Assembly: GCA_943333125.1 (NCBI GenBank)
Contig: CALQSB010000024.1
Span: 1-47,239 of the forward strand
From: Chitinophaga pinensis
GTDB lineage: Bacteria; Bacteroidota; Bacteroidia; Chitinophagales; Chitinophagaceae
DNA length: 47,239 nucleotides
Direction: 5' to 3'
Shown: in pieces, positions 1 to 7,846 of the stretch
Layout: the number at the start of each line of letters is the position of its first letter
Numbering within the stretch: the stretch's first letter is position 1
Made by a program: the position numbers and the translations under genes
Notes under the pieces: generated by a model
The model's database searches: none
What the model was told of the DNA's origin: nothing
The model's input: only the letters and a program-made list of their open reading frames with translations

Positions 1-507
1 AATAAAATTGAAAATAAAAAAATACAATTACTGGAGTGGCCAGATACTAAAAAAATGGCATGGGGAATACTTATTTTATTTGGTGGTGGTATTGCTTTGG
101 CAAAATCTCTTGAAGATGCAAAGCTCATGGAACAATTTGGAAATTATCTGGCTTCGTACTCTACAGGAAATACTTTAATAATGATTTTTATTGTAACAAC
201 AGCATCCGTATTTTTAAGTGAAGTAATGAGTAATGTGGCTCAGGTTATTGTAATGGCGCCAGTAATATCTTCTGTTGCGATTTCATTACATATGGATCCT
301 TTGTTGTTAGGTATTCCAATGACTTTGGGAGCCAGTTGCGCCAGCATGTTGCCCATGGGTACACCACCCAACGCCATCGTATTTGCAAGCGGTCATATCA
401 AAATGAAAGACATGATTAAAACCGGATTTGTGCTGAACTGGGTTTGTATTATTCTGATTACCTTATTCTGTTATTTTCTGCAACCTATGATTATGAGATT
501 GGTGTAA
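1..507 (+). CDS. DASS/SLC13-family anion:Na+ symporter, C-terminal part (5' truncated)
   Basis: The open frame runs from the first base of the window, so the gene starts outside it; only about 168 C-terminal residues are visible. The visible part has several hydrophobic segments. It contains the WPDTKKMAWGILILFGGGIALA stretch (around 46-111), typical of the segment before the second half of divalent anion:Na+ symporters, and a late ASCASMLPMGTPPNAIVFA motif (about 328-393), which resembles the second conserved substrate/Na+ signature (SxxxMLPVxTPPNAI) of the DASS/SLC13 family. Members carry dicarboxylates, citrate or sulfate; substrate cannot be told from this fragment. An internal ATG at 55 is not the true start because the homology begins upstream of it. 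It converges with the amidase gene. Confidence 0.85.
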   Translation, partial: NKIENKKIQLLEWPDTKKMAWGILILFGGGIALAKSLEDAKLMEQFGNYLASYSTGNTLIMIFIVTTASVFLSEVMSNVAQVIVMAPVISSVAISLHMDPLLLGIPMTLGASCASMLPMGTPPNAIVFASGHIKMKDMIKTGFVLNWVCIILITLFCYFLQPMIMRLV

Positions 508-518
508 TTTAATGTTAC

Positions 519-622
519 AAAGGTTCAAGAGGTTCAATTAGTTCAAGAGGTTTATTTTAAAATCGAGAAACCTGTTAGTAATCAACCCTTTTGAACTTTT
601 AAACTTATTGAACCTTTTGAAC
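519..622. repeat. Imperfect inverted GGTTCAA repeat between convergent genes
   Basis: The left arm (519-550) is a run of GGTTCAAGA/GTTCAAGAGG units. The right arm (586-622) is its imperfect complement (units of CTTTTGAAC and TTGAACC). The two can fold into a long mismatched hairpin between the stop codons of the symporter and the amidase, where a bidirectional terminator would be expected. Similar units occur at 30467-30513, again between convergent genes, and at 43761-43790. Confidence 0.6.
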
Positions 623-625
623 GGC

Positions 626-2371
626 CTATTGTTTGCACTGATTCAAAAAATCCTTCAGCCCTTCCACAATTTTACCTACCATCTTATCCTGAAAATCATC
701 ATCCAGTATTTTCATCTCTTCTTCAGGACTACTCAAAAACAAAGTTTCTATCAGCGCATTGGGGTATTCGGTTGGACTATTCAACATAAAATTGAAAGAA
801 CCATTATTTCCATATTCATTCAAATCCAACTCGAGCATTCTTTTATATATCGCATGACTTAAAGGCCTAAAGCCTTCATAACGGTAAAAAGTACTTGTTC
901 CATCTACTCTTAAAGGATCAGCCGATGAATTTAAATGAATACTTAATAATAAATCCGGAGTACTGTCTCTGTAAAACAAAATACGTTCTTTATTATCAAC
1001 AAACTCTTCTTGCATTCTGGTCATGATTATATTTGCTCCCAGCTTTTCCAGTGCTCTCATTAATTTTAAACTCAGCTGCATCGTAATATCTTTTTCCGCA
1101 ACACCGGTAGCGCCTCCAGCTCCTGTGTTTGAGCCTCCATGTCCAGCATCAATGGCAATAGTTAATTCCTTCAGCGATAAACTTTCAGGCTGCTGTTTGA
1201 TTTTTATAATAAGATTATTCCCTTCATAATAAATACGATGACCCCAATGCTGATGATGTTTTAAAGAAATTGTTATTCTGAAAATATCATCCGCAATTTG
1301 TTCATATTCTAATTTCTTTACTTCTTCGGCTGTTTCAAGCTGATCTATCCAATTGGTATTATTAGTGGCACCAAAAACATCTACTACAATTTTTGAAGGA
1401 TCCGTTTGTTGAAACGACTGATATGGCAATCTGGAAAATAATTGTAGTTGTACATAATCATATTCCGCATTCCCAAACAGCTTTAGTTTTCCTGTAAGTG
1501 AAGATGGAGCGAAAGTACCAATGGGCATTTCTGTAACCAACTCATCCGGAATATATGCTGTTCTTGATGGGGAAAGCCTTACTTTATAATGAGTGCCTAC
1601 TTTGCCAACAACTTTTAATGGAATCAAACTATCTATATATCCAATCTTTGCGCCTCCCAGTCTGTCATCTCCCAATCCATATTCCAAATGTGCCAGTCTT
1701 CCTTTTGTCATTATTATATCAGGGACTAAAGCAGACATCACAGAAAATGAACTATTGGTTTCTTTAATAACGGTTGTTCCATCAACTGCGGTGAGTATAA
1801 CCGATATTTTTTTATTATTAAACACATCTGTTGGTTGAATAATATATTTTCCCTGATAAATACCACTCATCCCTTTGGTAACAGAATCAGGCATTTCATA
1901 AAGCGGAGTGTTGCCAATAACTCTAAGCGCACAACCTGTGAGTGCTTTTACTCTAAATGAAATAGCGTCTCCGGGTTTTAATAATAAATCTCCTTCGGGA
2001 AGAGTTTGTATGCGCTCAATGGAAATTGATCTTACTGGTTCTTCGCGTTTGGGAGGAGTATAGGTGTATTGGATTTTTTTTATTGCAGTACTTCCGGATG
2101 GCGAATAGGCTTTAATTGTAAATTCATTCACCCCTTCAGATAATTTTAATTCAAAGACAAATGCTCCTGTTGCATAAACCCTTGCTCCTTGTTCATTAAT
2201 ATTAATCATACATGATTTGCAGGTGCTGCCAATAATAAACTTCTGAGCTGTTGTTGATGTATTGAATTCGTCCAATGGATCTGTTAATCTGATGAATGCG
2301 GTTTCATTTTGAGAAAATGATAGTTTCGAGAATGAAAGCATCAACGTAAGAAAGAAAATTTTTTTGATCAT
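626..2371 (-). CDS. N-acetylmuramoyl-L-alanine amidase (Amidase_3) with long N-terminal region
   Basis: Zinc-dependent cell-wall amidase that cleaves the bond between MurNAc and the stem peptide, acting in the periplasm. Residues 1-20 are a signal peptide (MIKKIFFLTLMLSFSKLSFS, cut before Gln21). The last 180 residues (about 403-580) form the Amidase_3 domain: Zn ligands His411 (DAGHGG), Glu426 (VAEKD) and His479 (SIHLNS), and the catalytic Glu542 (ALIETLF). The 380 residues in front are beta-rich and may contain an AMIN-like or SH3-like wall-targeting part; I cannot assign them firmly. At 581 residues it is longer than a typical AmiC. It lies 16 nt downstream of the acyl-CoA dehydrogenase gene on the same strand and is probably co-transcribed with it, although there is no obvious functional link. 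Confidence 0.9.
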   Translation of the reverse strand: MIKKIFFLTLMLSFSKLSFSQNETAFIRLTDPLDEFNTSTTAQKFIIGSTCKSCMININEQGARVYATGAFVFELKLSEGVNEFTIKAYSPSGSTAIKKIQYTYTPPKREEPVRSISIERIQTLPEGDLLLKPGDAISFRVKALTGCALRVIGNTPLYEMPDSVTKGMSGIYQGKYIIQPTDVFNNKKISVILTAVDGTTVIKETNSSFSVMSALVPDIIMTKGRLAHLEYGLGDDRLGGAKIGYIDSLIPLKVVGKVGTHYKVRLSPSRTAYIPDELVTEMPIGTFAPSSLTGKLKLFGNAEYDYVQLQLFSRLPYQSFQQTDPSKIVVDVFGATNNTNWIDQLETAEEVKKLEYEQIADDIFRITISLKHHQHWGHRIYYEGNNLIIKIKQQPESLSLKELTIAIDAGHGGSNTGAGGATGVAEKDITMQLSLKLMRALEKLGANIIMTRMQEEFVDNKERILFYRDSTPDLLLSIHLNSSADPLRVDGTSTFYRYEGFRPLSHAIYKRMLELDLNEYGNNGSFNFMLNSPTEYPNALIETLFLSSPEEEMKILDDDFQDKMVGKIVEGLKDFLNQCKQ

Positions 2372-2387
2372 GTATTTTTTTGAAAGA

Positions 2388-4181
2388 TTAAAAACAATAA
2401 TGGTTTTCGGTAATTAATTTGTCTGCAATTCTTCTTCTGGCTTCTTTGCTATTAAATGGTGGTGTTTTGGTAAATCTTTTTAAACCCAGTAACATCATAC
2501 GTAATTCATCCCCTTCTGCAAATCCATTCAACGCTTCTTTACCCGCCTTGTTTAATTGATCAATGGCATCAGACAAATAACAATTAAAAATATCGCTTTC
2601 TATCTGAGTATGTTCCACTCCTTTTGATTTTGATATTTTAATTAATCTGAGCAATGAGCTTTCGGCATTAAAAGTAAGCAAAGCCATATCTGCTATGTTC
2701 ATAATAATTTCCTGTTCCTGCTGTAATTGCATCATGAGTTTTTGAACAGCAGCGCCTGCAACCATCAACACCGATTTTTTCATATTCAGAACGGCCTTCT
2801 TTTCAGCAGCAAAAGGCGCTTCCTCTTCATTTCCAAATTCCGGAATACTCATCAGCTCTTTTGAAACGTTCATTGCCGGTGTCATCAAATCCAGCTTTCC
2901 TTTCATGGCTCGTTTGAGCATCATATCTACAGTGAGTAATCGATTGATCTCATTGGTTCCTTCAAATATTCTGTTGATACGACTGTCTCTGTATGCGCGA
3001 CTGATCATATAATCATCGCTGAAACCATTTCCACCGTGAATCTGCACACCTTCGTCAACAACATAATCTACCACCTCGCTGCCTTCTACTTTGAGCATCG
3101 CGCATTCTATTGCATATTCTTCGGCTGCCCCAAGCAATGATTCGCTGAAAGGTTTTCCTGATGCCGATAATTCTTTCTCTTTATCATCAATCCATTTTGC
3201 TGTTCTGAATAACGAACTATCGCATACCCAAATTCGTATAGCCATCTCAGCGAGTTTGTATTTAATTGCTCCAAAACTGGCAATAGGCATTTTGAATTGT
3301 TCTCTTGCCTTTGCATATTCTATAGAAGCATTCAACGACATTTTGCCTGCACCCAAAACGGCTGCACATAATTTCAATCGACCAATATTTAAAATATTAA
3401 AAGCAATGATGTGCCCTTTTCCAATTTCACCCAATACATTTTCTACCGGCACTTTACAATCCTGAAAATATAATTGTACCGTTGATGATCCTTTAATTCC
3501 CATTTTATGTTCTTCTGGACCTTGTGTAAAACCTTCCAGTCCTTTCTCTAAAATAAATGCCGTAAACTTATCGCCGTCAATTTTTGCAAAAACAGTAAAC
3601 ACATCAGCAAATCCGCCATTAGTAATCCAGCATTTCTGTCCGTTTAAAATATAATTTTTCCCATCTGCCGAAAGTACTGCCGAAGACTTTGCACTCAGTG
3701 CATCGCTTCCACTATTGGGTTCTGTTAATCCGTATGAAGCTTTCCATTCGCCCGAAGCCAGTTTTGGAATATATTTTTGCTTTTGTGCTTCTGTACCAAA
3801 ATATAATATGGGTAAAGTGCCAATGCCTGTGTGAGCAGCAACAGCAACACTAAATGAAAATCCGCCACCCAATCCTTCGTTCACCAGCGTAGATGTAATA
3901 AAATCTTTTCCCGATCCTCCATATTGCTCAGGAACCGAAATACCCAGCAACCCTTGCTCCCCGGCTTTTGTAATCAATAAAGACATTAAACCAGTTTCCA
4001 TATTATCTATTCTGTTTACAACAGGAATAACTTCTGTATTCAGAAACTGAGCACACATATCCCTCACCATCAGTTGCTCTTCATTAAAATCTTCTGGAGT
4101 AAATATTTCTGCAGTATAACTTTCCTTGATAAGCCATTCGCCTCCATTAATTGGCTGAGTGGTTTTAGCGTCGGTGTTCAT
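2388..4181 (-). CDS. Acyl-CoA dehydrogenase, long (about 600 aa) Bacteroidota type
   Basis: FAD-dependent enzyme introducing the alpha-beta double bond of acyl-CoA in fatty-acid beta-oxidation. Domains follow the family order: N-terminal helical (about 32-143), central beta (YGLTEPNSGSDA at 150-161, NGQKCWITNGG at 180-190), C-terminal helical (about 255-420) with IHGGNGF at 381-387 and EGTNEINR at 407-414, where Glu407 is the expected catalytic base. About 170 more residues follow the standard fold, as in the very-long-chain type and in many Bacteroidota homologues. It appears to be the first gene of a two-gene unit with the amidase. Acyl chain-length preference cannot be read from the sequence. 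Confidence 0.93.
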   Translation of the reverse strand: MNTDAKTTQPINGGEWLIKESYTAEIFTPEDFNEEQLMVRDMCAQFLNTEVIPVVNRIDNMETGLMSLLITKAGEQGLLGISVPEQYGGSGKDFITSTLVNEGLGGGFSFSVAVAAHTGIGTLPILYFGTEAQKQKYIPKLASGEWKASYGLTEPNSGSDALSAKSSAVLSADGKNYILNGQKCWITNGGFADVFTVFAKIDGDKFTAFILEKGLEGFTQGPEEHKMGIKGSSTVQLYFQDCKVPVENVLGEIGKGHIIAFNILNIGRLKLCAAVLGAGKMSLNASIEYAKAREQFKMPIASFGAIKYKLAEMAIRIWVCDSSLFRTAKWIDDKEKELSASGKPFSESLLGAAEEYAIECAMLKVEGSEVVDYVVDEGVQIHGGNGFSDDYMISRAYRDSRINRIFEGTNEINRLLTVDMMLKRAMKGKLDLMTPAMNVSKELMSIPEFGNEEEAPFAAEKKAVLNMKKSVLMVAGAAVQKLMMQLQQEQEIIMNIADMALLTFNAESSLLRLIKISKSKGVEHTQIESDIFNCYLSDAIDQLNKAGKEALNGFAEGDELRMMLLGLKRFTKTPPFNSKEARRRIADKLITENHYCF

Positions 4182-4266
4182 GATACGAAATTTGTATTTG
4201 TAGAATTTTATCCGGGATAAATATGTTGCTTTATAAAGTTAGTTAATTGATTCATTGGTAAATAAT

Positions 4267-4274
4267 TATTTTTG
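4267..4274 (+). promoter_or_regulatory. Bacteroidota -7 box (TATTTTTG) for the glycosyltransferase
   Basis: A perfect match to TAnnTTTG, the Bacteroidota primary-sigma -7 element, lies 54 nt before the preferred ATG. A TTG at 4247-4249, 17 nt upstream, could serve as the -33 element. The match is short and the region is AT-rich. Confidence 0.4.
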
Positions 4275-4328
4275 TTTTAGATAACAGTAAAGTTTAAGAA
4301 AATTTGCTTTAGCTTGTCATCATTTATT

Positions 4329-5507
4329 ATGGTATTGATTATTTTAATTTTTACTGCTTTCCTTATTTTTTGTTATTGCTGCCTTTTGATTTATTATCGA
4401 ATCGGATGGAAAGCAATATCAGACTTTGTTCCCGTTACGAAAGGTGATGAGCATTTTAATACCTTCATCACCGTAATTGTTCCTGTAAGAAATGAAGCAC
4501 AAAATATTTTATCAATAATAAACGCTATTCAAAATCAGGAATATCCTTCTCATTTATTTGAGATTATTATTGTGGATGATCACTCAACAGATGATACTAT
4601 AAAGTTAGCGTCGCCGTTTGTCAGCGAGCATTTACAGCTGATTTCAATTAATGAACAAAGTGATGAGAATAATTTTGTTGCCTATAAAAAAAGGGCAATT
4701 GAAATGGGAATTGAAATGGCTAAAGGAGCCCTTATAATTACTACAGATGCAGATTGCACAATGAAAACGACATGGTTGAAAACAATCGCAGCTTATTATG
4801 AACTTTATCATCCCGAAATGATTGTAATGCCCGTATCTATTAAAAAAAATGATTCTTTTTTAGGAACATTTCAAGCCCTAGATTTTATGAGCTTGCAAGG
4901 AATAACGGCAGCGGCTGTATATAAAAAAATACATGGGATGTGTAATGGCGCAAATTTAGCTTACACCAAAAAAGTTTTTTATGAAGTGAATCGTTTTAAA
5001 GGCATTGACCATATTGCTAGCGGAGACGACATGTTGCTGATGCATAAGATTTCGAAAAAATATAAAGACCGAATTCTTTATTTAAAATCAAAAGAGGTAA
5101 TTGTAGAAACACAGGCAGAAAAAAGCATTTCTGATTTTATCAATCAGCGAATTCGCTGGGCCAGCAAAGCTGATAAGTATGAAGACAAGTCGTTATTTCC
5201 TGTGTTGTTTCTTGTTTATCTTGTAAATGTCATTTTGCTTTTTTTATTAGGTTCTCTTTTTTTTGGCAGATTTATATTTAATATTCAACATTCAACATTC
5301 AACATTTCAAAAATATTTTTGATTTTTCTTTTCGTCAAAACCGCCGCCGAACTTTTATTTCTCTACCCTGTTTCCCGTTTTTTCGGTAATCAGCAAATGT
5401 TATGGTTGTTTCCATTATTTCAACCTTTTCATATTTTATATACAGTAATTGCCGGGTGGTTTGGAAAATTTGGTACTTATCACTGGAAGGGAAGAAAACT
5501 AAAATAA
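4329..5507 (+). CDS. Membrane-bound family 2 glycosyltransferase
   Basis: Processive-type GT2 enzyme transferring a sugar from a nucleotide donor, probably to a lipid or growing polysaccharide at the inner membrane. One N-terminal membrane helix (about 1-23) is followed by a GT-A domain: IIVDDHS (about 81-87), the metal-binding DAD at 140-142, GDD at 232-234 and QRIRW at 273-277, the Q(Q/R)xRW-type signature. Two or three C-terminal membrane helices follow. I use the ATG at 4329; an in-frame TTG at 4314 would add five residues. A heptanucleotide ATTCAAC occurs three times in tandem at 5283-5303 within the loop between the C-terminal helices. The acceptor and product are unknown. The next gene starts 29 nt downstream on the same strand. 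Confidence 0.85.
   Translation: MVLIILIFTAFLIFCYCCLLIYYRIGWKAISDFVPVTKGDEHFNTFITVIVPVRNEAQNILSIINAIQNQEYPSHLFEIIIVDDHSTDDTIKLASPFVSEHLQLISINEQSDENNFVAYKKRAIEMGIEMAKGALIITTDADCTMKTTWLKTIAAYYELYHPEMIVMPVSIKKNDSFLGTFQALDFMSLQGITAAAVYKKIHGMCNGANLAYTKKVFYEVNRFKGIDHIASGDDMLLMHKISKKYKDRILYLKSKEVIVETQAEKSISDFINQRIRWASKADKYEDKSLFPVLFLVYLVNVILLFLLGSLFFGRFIFNIQHSTFNISKIFLIFLFVKTAAELLFLYPVSRFFGNQQMLWLFPLFQPFHILYTVIAGWFGKFGTYHWKGRKLK
5283..5303 (+). repeat. Three perfect tandem ATTCAAC heptamers inside a coding region
   Basis: ATTCAAC is repeated three times without change within the glycosyltransferase gene. Because the unit is 7 nt, gain or loss of one copy would shift the frame and remove the C-terminal membrane segment. 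Confidence 0.85.
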
Positions 5508-5536
5508 TAAATCATTGAATAATTGTAACTTTCAAC

Positions 5537-6640
5537 ATGTCGCAAAATGAAACTACATTTTGGAAAGATATCTGGAGACGTTTTAAAAAAAACAAACCTT
5601 CTCTCTTTGGTTTGTTTGTAATAATCTTTTCGATTCTGATTGCCATTTTCGGTTACTTTATTGCGCCCGACAGCAGTCCGTATGCAGATTTACAGACTTT
5701 GGAAATACAGGCAAAAGCACCAGGATACGAACAGTTGTTTTTGAAACTGAAGAATGCTAACTACTCCGAAACAAGTTTTATTAATACCCTTCTTTATGGT
5801 TCAGTATCACCATTTGTTTTTATTCCCATTAAAAATTATCGGGTTAAACAAAATGATTTGATGGTTGAAAAATATGTTGATGAAGACACTTCCCTCCTAC
5901 AGCATTATGATATAAATTTTATTACCGAAAACAAACCATTGGAGTTAAGTAAATATATCGTCATCAAAAAGTATCGATTGGGAACCGACGCTTTTGGCAG
6001 GGATATTTTAAGCAGAATGATTATTGGAACCAGGGTAAGCTTGGCAGTAGGATTTATTGCCGTTCTGGTTGCGCTGCTTATTGGCATTACACTCGGTGCA
6101 TTAGCCGGTTACTATCGTGGTTATACAGACGAAGCAATCATGTGGCTGATAAATGTAATCTGGAGTATTCCAACACTGTTATTAGTATTTGCTTTTACTA
6201 TCGCATTTGGTAAAGGATTTTGGCAGATTTTTATGGCCGTTGGACTAACCATGTGGATCAGTGTGGCAAGATTGGTTCGTGGTCAGGTAATGTCGTTAAG
6301 AGATCTTGAATATGTTCAGGCAGCGAGAACAATGGGATTCAGTGATGCGAGAATTATTATTAAACATATTCTGCCAAACATCATCGGCCCGCTTATGGTT
6401 ATCGCTGCAAGTATTTTTGCATCAGCAATTATTATAGAAGCCGGGCTTAGTTTTTTAGGAATCGGAATTCAGCCACCACAGCCAAGCTGGGGATTAATCA
6501 TTAAAGAAAACTATACTTTTATTATTTCAAATAAACCAATGCTCGCGTTAATACCAGGCATTGCTATCATGCTGCTGGTACTTGCCTTCAATTTATTAGG
6601 CAATGGTTTAAGAGATGCCTTTGATGTTAAAGCAGAATAA
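5537..6640 (+). CDS. OppC/DppC-type ABC transporter permease
   Basis: Inner-membrane permease of a peptide/nickel-type ABC importer. An OppC_N-like helix (about 22-44) is followed by a large extracytoplasmic loop (about 45-146), the signature RLGTDAFGRDILSR (147-160), and five membrane helices. The EAA loop that contacts the ATPase is clear (YVQAARTMGFSDARIIIKHILPN, about 259-281). The first periplasmic loop is roughly 100 residues, longer than in enterobacterial OppC. No OppB, ATPase or binding-protein gene lies nearby, so partners must be encoded elsewhere. It ends 4 nt from the stop of the convergent Lrp gene, leaving no room for a separate terminator. Confidence 0.88.
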   Translation: MSQNETTFWKDIWRRFKKNKPSLFGLFVIIFSILIAIFGYFIAPDSSPYADLQTLEIQAKAPGYEQLFLKLKNANYSETSFINTLLYGSVSPFVFIPIKNYRVKQNDLMVEKYVDEDTSLLQHYDINFITENKPLELSKYIVIKKYRLGTDAFGRDILSRMIIGTRVSLAVGFIAVLVALLIGITLGALAGYYRGYTDEAIMWLINVIWSIPTLLLVFAFTIAFGKGFWQIFMAVGLTMWISVARLVRGQVMSLRDLEYVQAARTMGFSDARIIIKHILPNIIGPLMVIAASIFASAIIIEAGLSFLGIGIQPPQPSWGLIIKENYTFIISNKPMLALIPGIAIMLLVLAFNLLGNGLRDAFDVKAE

Positions 6641-6644
6641 TGAA

Positions 6645-7118
6645 TTATGATTTAGGAGCCACAGGAACATTTCTGTTGAAACCTTCTTCAAGAGAAATAA
6701 AAGTTTCTGTTCTTTCAATTCCTTTTATTTTTTGAAGTTCATCATGTAAGACAAATCTAAGTTGTGTAATGTCTTTACAAACTATTTCAAGAAACATGCT
6801 ATAATTTCCGGTGATATAATTCAATCTTACAATTTCTGGAATTTTCATCAACTCTTTTGCTACGCTATCATATAAAGAACTCTTTTCTAAATAAATTCCA
6901 ATAAATGCAGTGATATCATAACCCAAAAGCTTCAAGTCTACATTCAGTCTTGTGCCTTTAACAATCTTAAATTCCTGCAGTTTTTTGATTCTCACGTGTA
7001 TGGTGCCGCCACTTACAAAAAGTTTCTTTCCCAGTTCGGCGTAAGAAATTTCTGCATTGTCCATCATAGCTTCTATGATTTGCAGATCGAGTTTGTCAAG
7101 ATTTAATTTAGAGGCCAT
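6645..7118 (-). CDS. Lrp/AsnC-family transcriptional regulator
   Basis: Feast/famine-type regulator that senses amino acids or other small effectors. At 157 residues it has the standard length: an AsnC-type helix-turn-helix at about 5-55 (LDLQIIEAMMDNAEISYAELGKKL then the recognition helix VSGGTIHVRIKKLQ) and a RAM/AsnC_trans_reg domain at about 65-150 (GIYLEK, YITGNYSMFLEIVC) that forms octamers and binds ligand. The target is not evident. Convergent with the ABC permease; the AT-rich region upstream (7119-7275) separates it from the tRNA-like RNA and must hold its promoter, though I see no perfect TAnnTTTG box there. Confidence 0.9.
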   Translation of the reverse strand: MASKLNLDKLDLQIIEAMMDNAEISYAELGKKLFVSGGTIHVRIKKLQEFKIVKGTRLNVDLKLLGYDITAFIGIYLEKSSLYDSVAKELMKIPEIVRLNYITGNYSMFLEIVCKDITQLRFVLHDELQKIKGIERTETFISLEEGFNRNVPVAPKS

Positions 7119-7275
7119 TTTTATTTCTTATTTTAGTAATGTTTTAAATTAATGTGCAAATATTTCGATTTTTTCTATAATTTCAAAATTTATTTTAAAT
7201 TATTATCAAATTATTCTTGTTTTAATTAGTTTTAGGACATTAAGTTCTTAACGATAGCTTTTATATCGTAAATAT

Positions 7276-7448
7276 TGTGGGGTGATGAAATTCTTGGCAG
7301 ACATGCCCCCTTGTCTCGGGGGTGAGGACAACAGGATAAACGTAACATAGAGCCACTTTGTTGGAAACAATAAAGTGACCGGGGTCGACCACCGAAACTT
7401 TGTGTTATAGCTAACTGCCTCGTGAAGGTTCGATCCCTTCCCCTACAG
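7276..7448 (+). ncRNA. tRNA-Leu-like RNA with about 90 nt inserted in the variable arm
   Basis: A cloverleaf can be drawn by eye. The acceptor stem TGTGGGG (7276-7282) pairs with CCCTACA (7441-7447) with one G.U. T8/G9 are followed by a short D-stem ATG/CAT (7285-7287 / 7302-7304) with GG in the D-loop. The anticodon arm is CCCCC TTGTCTC GGGGG (7306-7322). The T-arm is GAAGG TTCGATC CCTTC (7424-7440), a canonical T-loop. The D-arm wording (GATGAAATT..GGCAGACAT) resembles class II tRNA-Leu. A GAGG/CCTC pair (7324-7327 / 7418-7421) would be the variable-arm stem, but 90 nt separate its halves. The insert holds a 10-bp hairpin with a GAAA tetraloop (7354-7377) and a GTTA/TAAC hairpin (7404-7415). 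The anticodon position reads GTC, not a leucine anticodon, and position 37 is T. It could be a decayed intron-bearing tRNA, a regulatory tRNA mimic, or a pseudogene. Too short for tmRNA. Confidence 0.5.
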
Positions 7449-7469
7449 CAGGTTTTTATTTTACAGAAG

Positions 7470-7499
7470 CCCTTGCAGCGTGAGTTGTGAGGGTTTTTT
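7470..7499 (+). terminator. Rho-independent terminator after the tRNA-like RNA
   Basis: CCCTTGCA (7470-7477) pairs with TGTGAGGG (7486-7493), 8 bp including two G.U pairs, with an 8-nt loop and a following run of six T (7494-7499). Its position 22 nt after the tRNA-like 3' end suggests a discrete transcript. Confidence 0.7.
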
Positions 7500-7846
7500 G
7501 TTGGTATAACCACGAATGCACGAAATTTTTTCGGCTACGAAGTTATATTTTTAGTTTTTCAAACGATTGTTAGTGCTTCCCGTAATAATAAGTGAGTACC
7601 TCAATGTTGGTATTGAAATAAACTCATCTTTCATAACTCACTTGTCAGCTTTGACCTGACGATACAGTTACAAATAGTAATTTAAGTACTTCGGTTAGAC
7701 TCATTTTCACATCAGTAATCATCATTTTTAGCAAAAATTATATCCCCTAAATTTTTCCATACATTTTTTAATGAAATATTTTTGGATTGTTGCTTTTGTG
7801 ATCGATTTTAAAAATAAGTGGTGTTGAAAAAATCTCTCTGGATAAA
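7500..7846. other. Intergenic region without recognisable gene
   Basis: No open frame of note and no convincing promoter. The only structures seen are a 7-bp hairpin (TTGTCAG 7642-7648 with CTGACGA 7656-7662) and an 8-bp inverted pair AAGTGAGT/ACTCACTT (7590-7597 and 7636-7643). The hairpin lacks a T-run on either strand. The opening CACGAATGCACGAA (about 7511) resembles degenerate intergenic repeats seen at about 11128 and 12035. Confidence 0.5.

Noticed and set aside
7276..7448. tmRNA (ssrA) as the identity of the structured RNA
   Set aside because: At 173 nt it is about half the usual size, has a full anticodon-type arm and no tag-peptide frame ending in AA.
7276..7448. Group I intron in a tRNA-Leu
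   Set aside because: The insert is about 90 nt, far below group I size, is in the variable arm and not the anticodon loop, and shows no recognisable P3-P7 core.
7232..7513. 93-residue frame on the minus strand with several Cys
   Set aside because: It runs through the tRNA-like RNA and its terminator on the opposite strand; composition (Arg/Cys rich, no family match) is that of an antisense shadow.
7590..7662. AAGTGAGT/ACTCACTT pair and TTGTCAG/CTGACGA hairpin as terminator of the ZIP-like gene
   Set aside because: No T-run on the minus strand after the hairpin and it lies about 190 nt past the stop codon.
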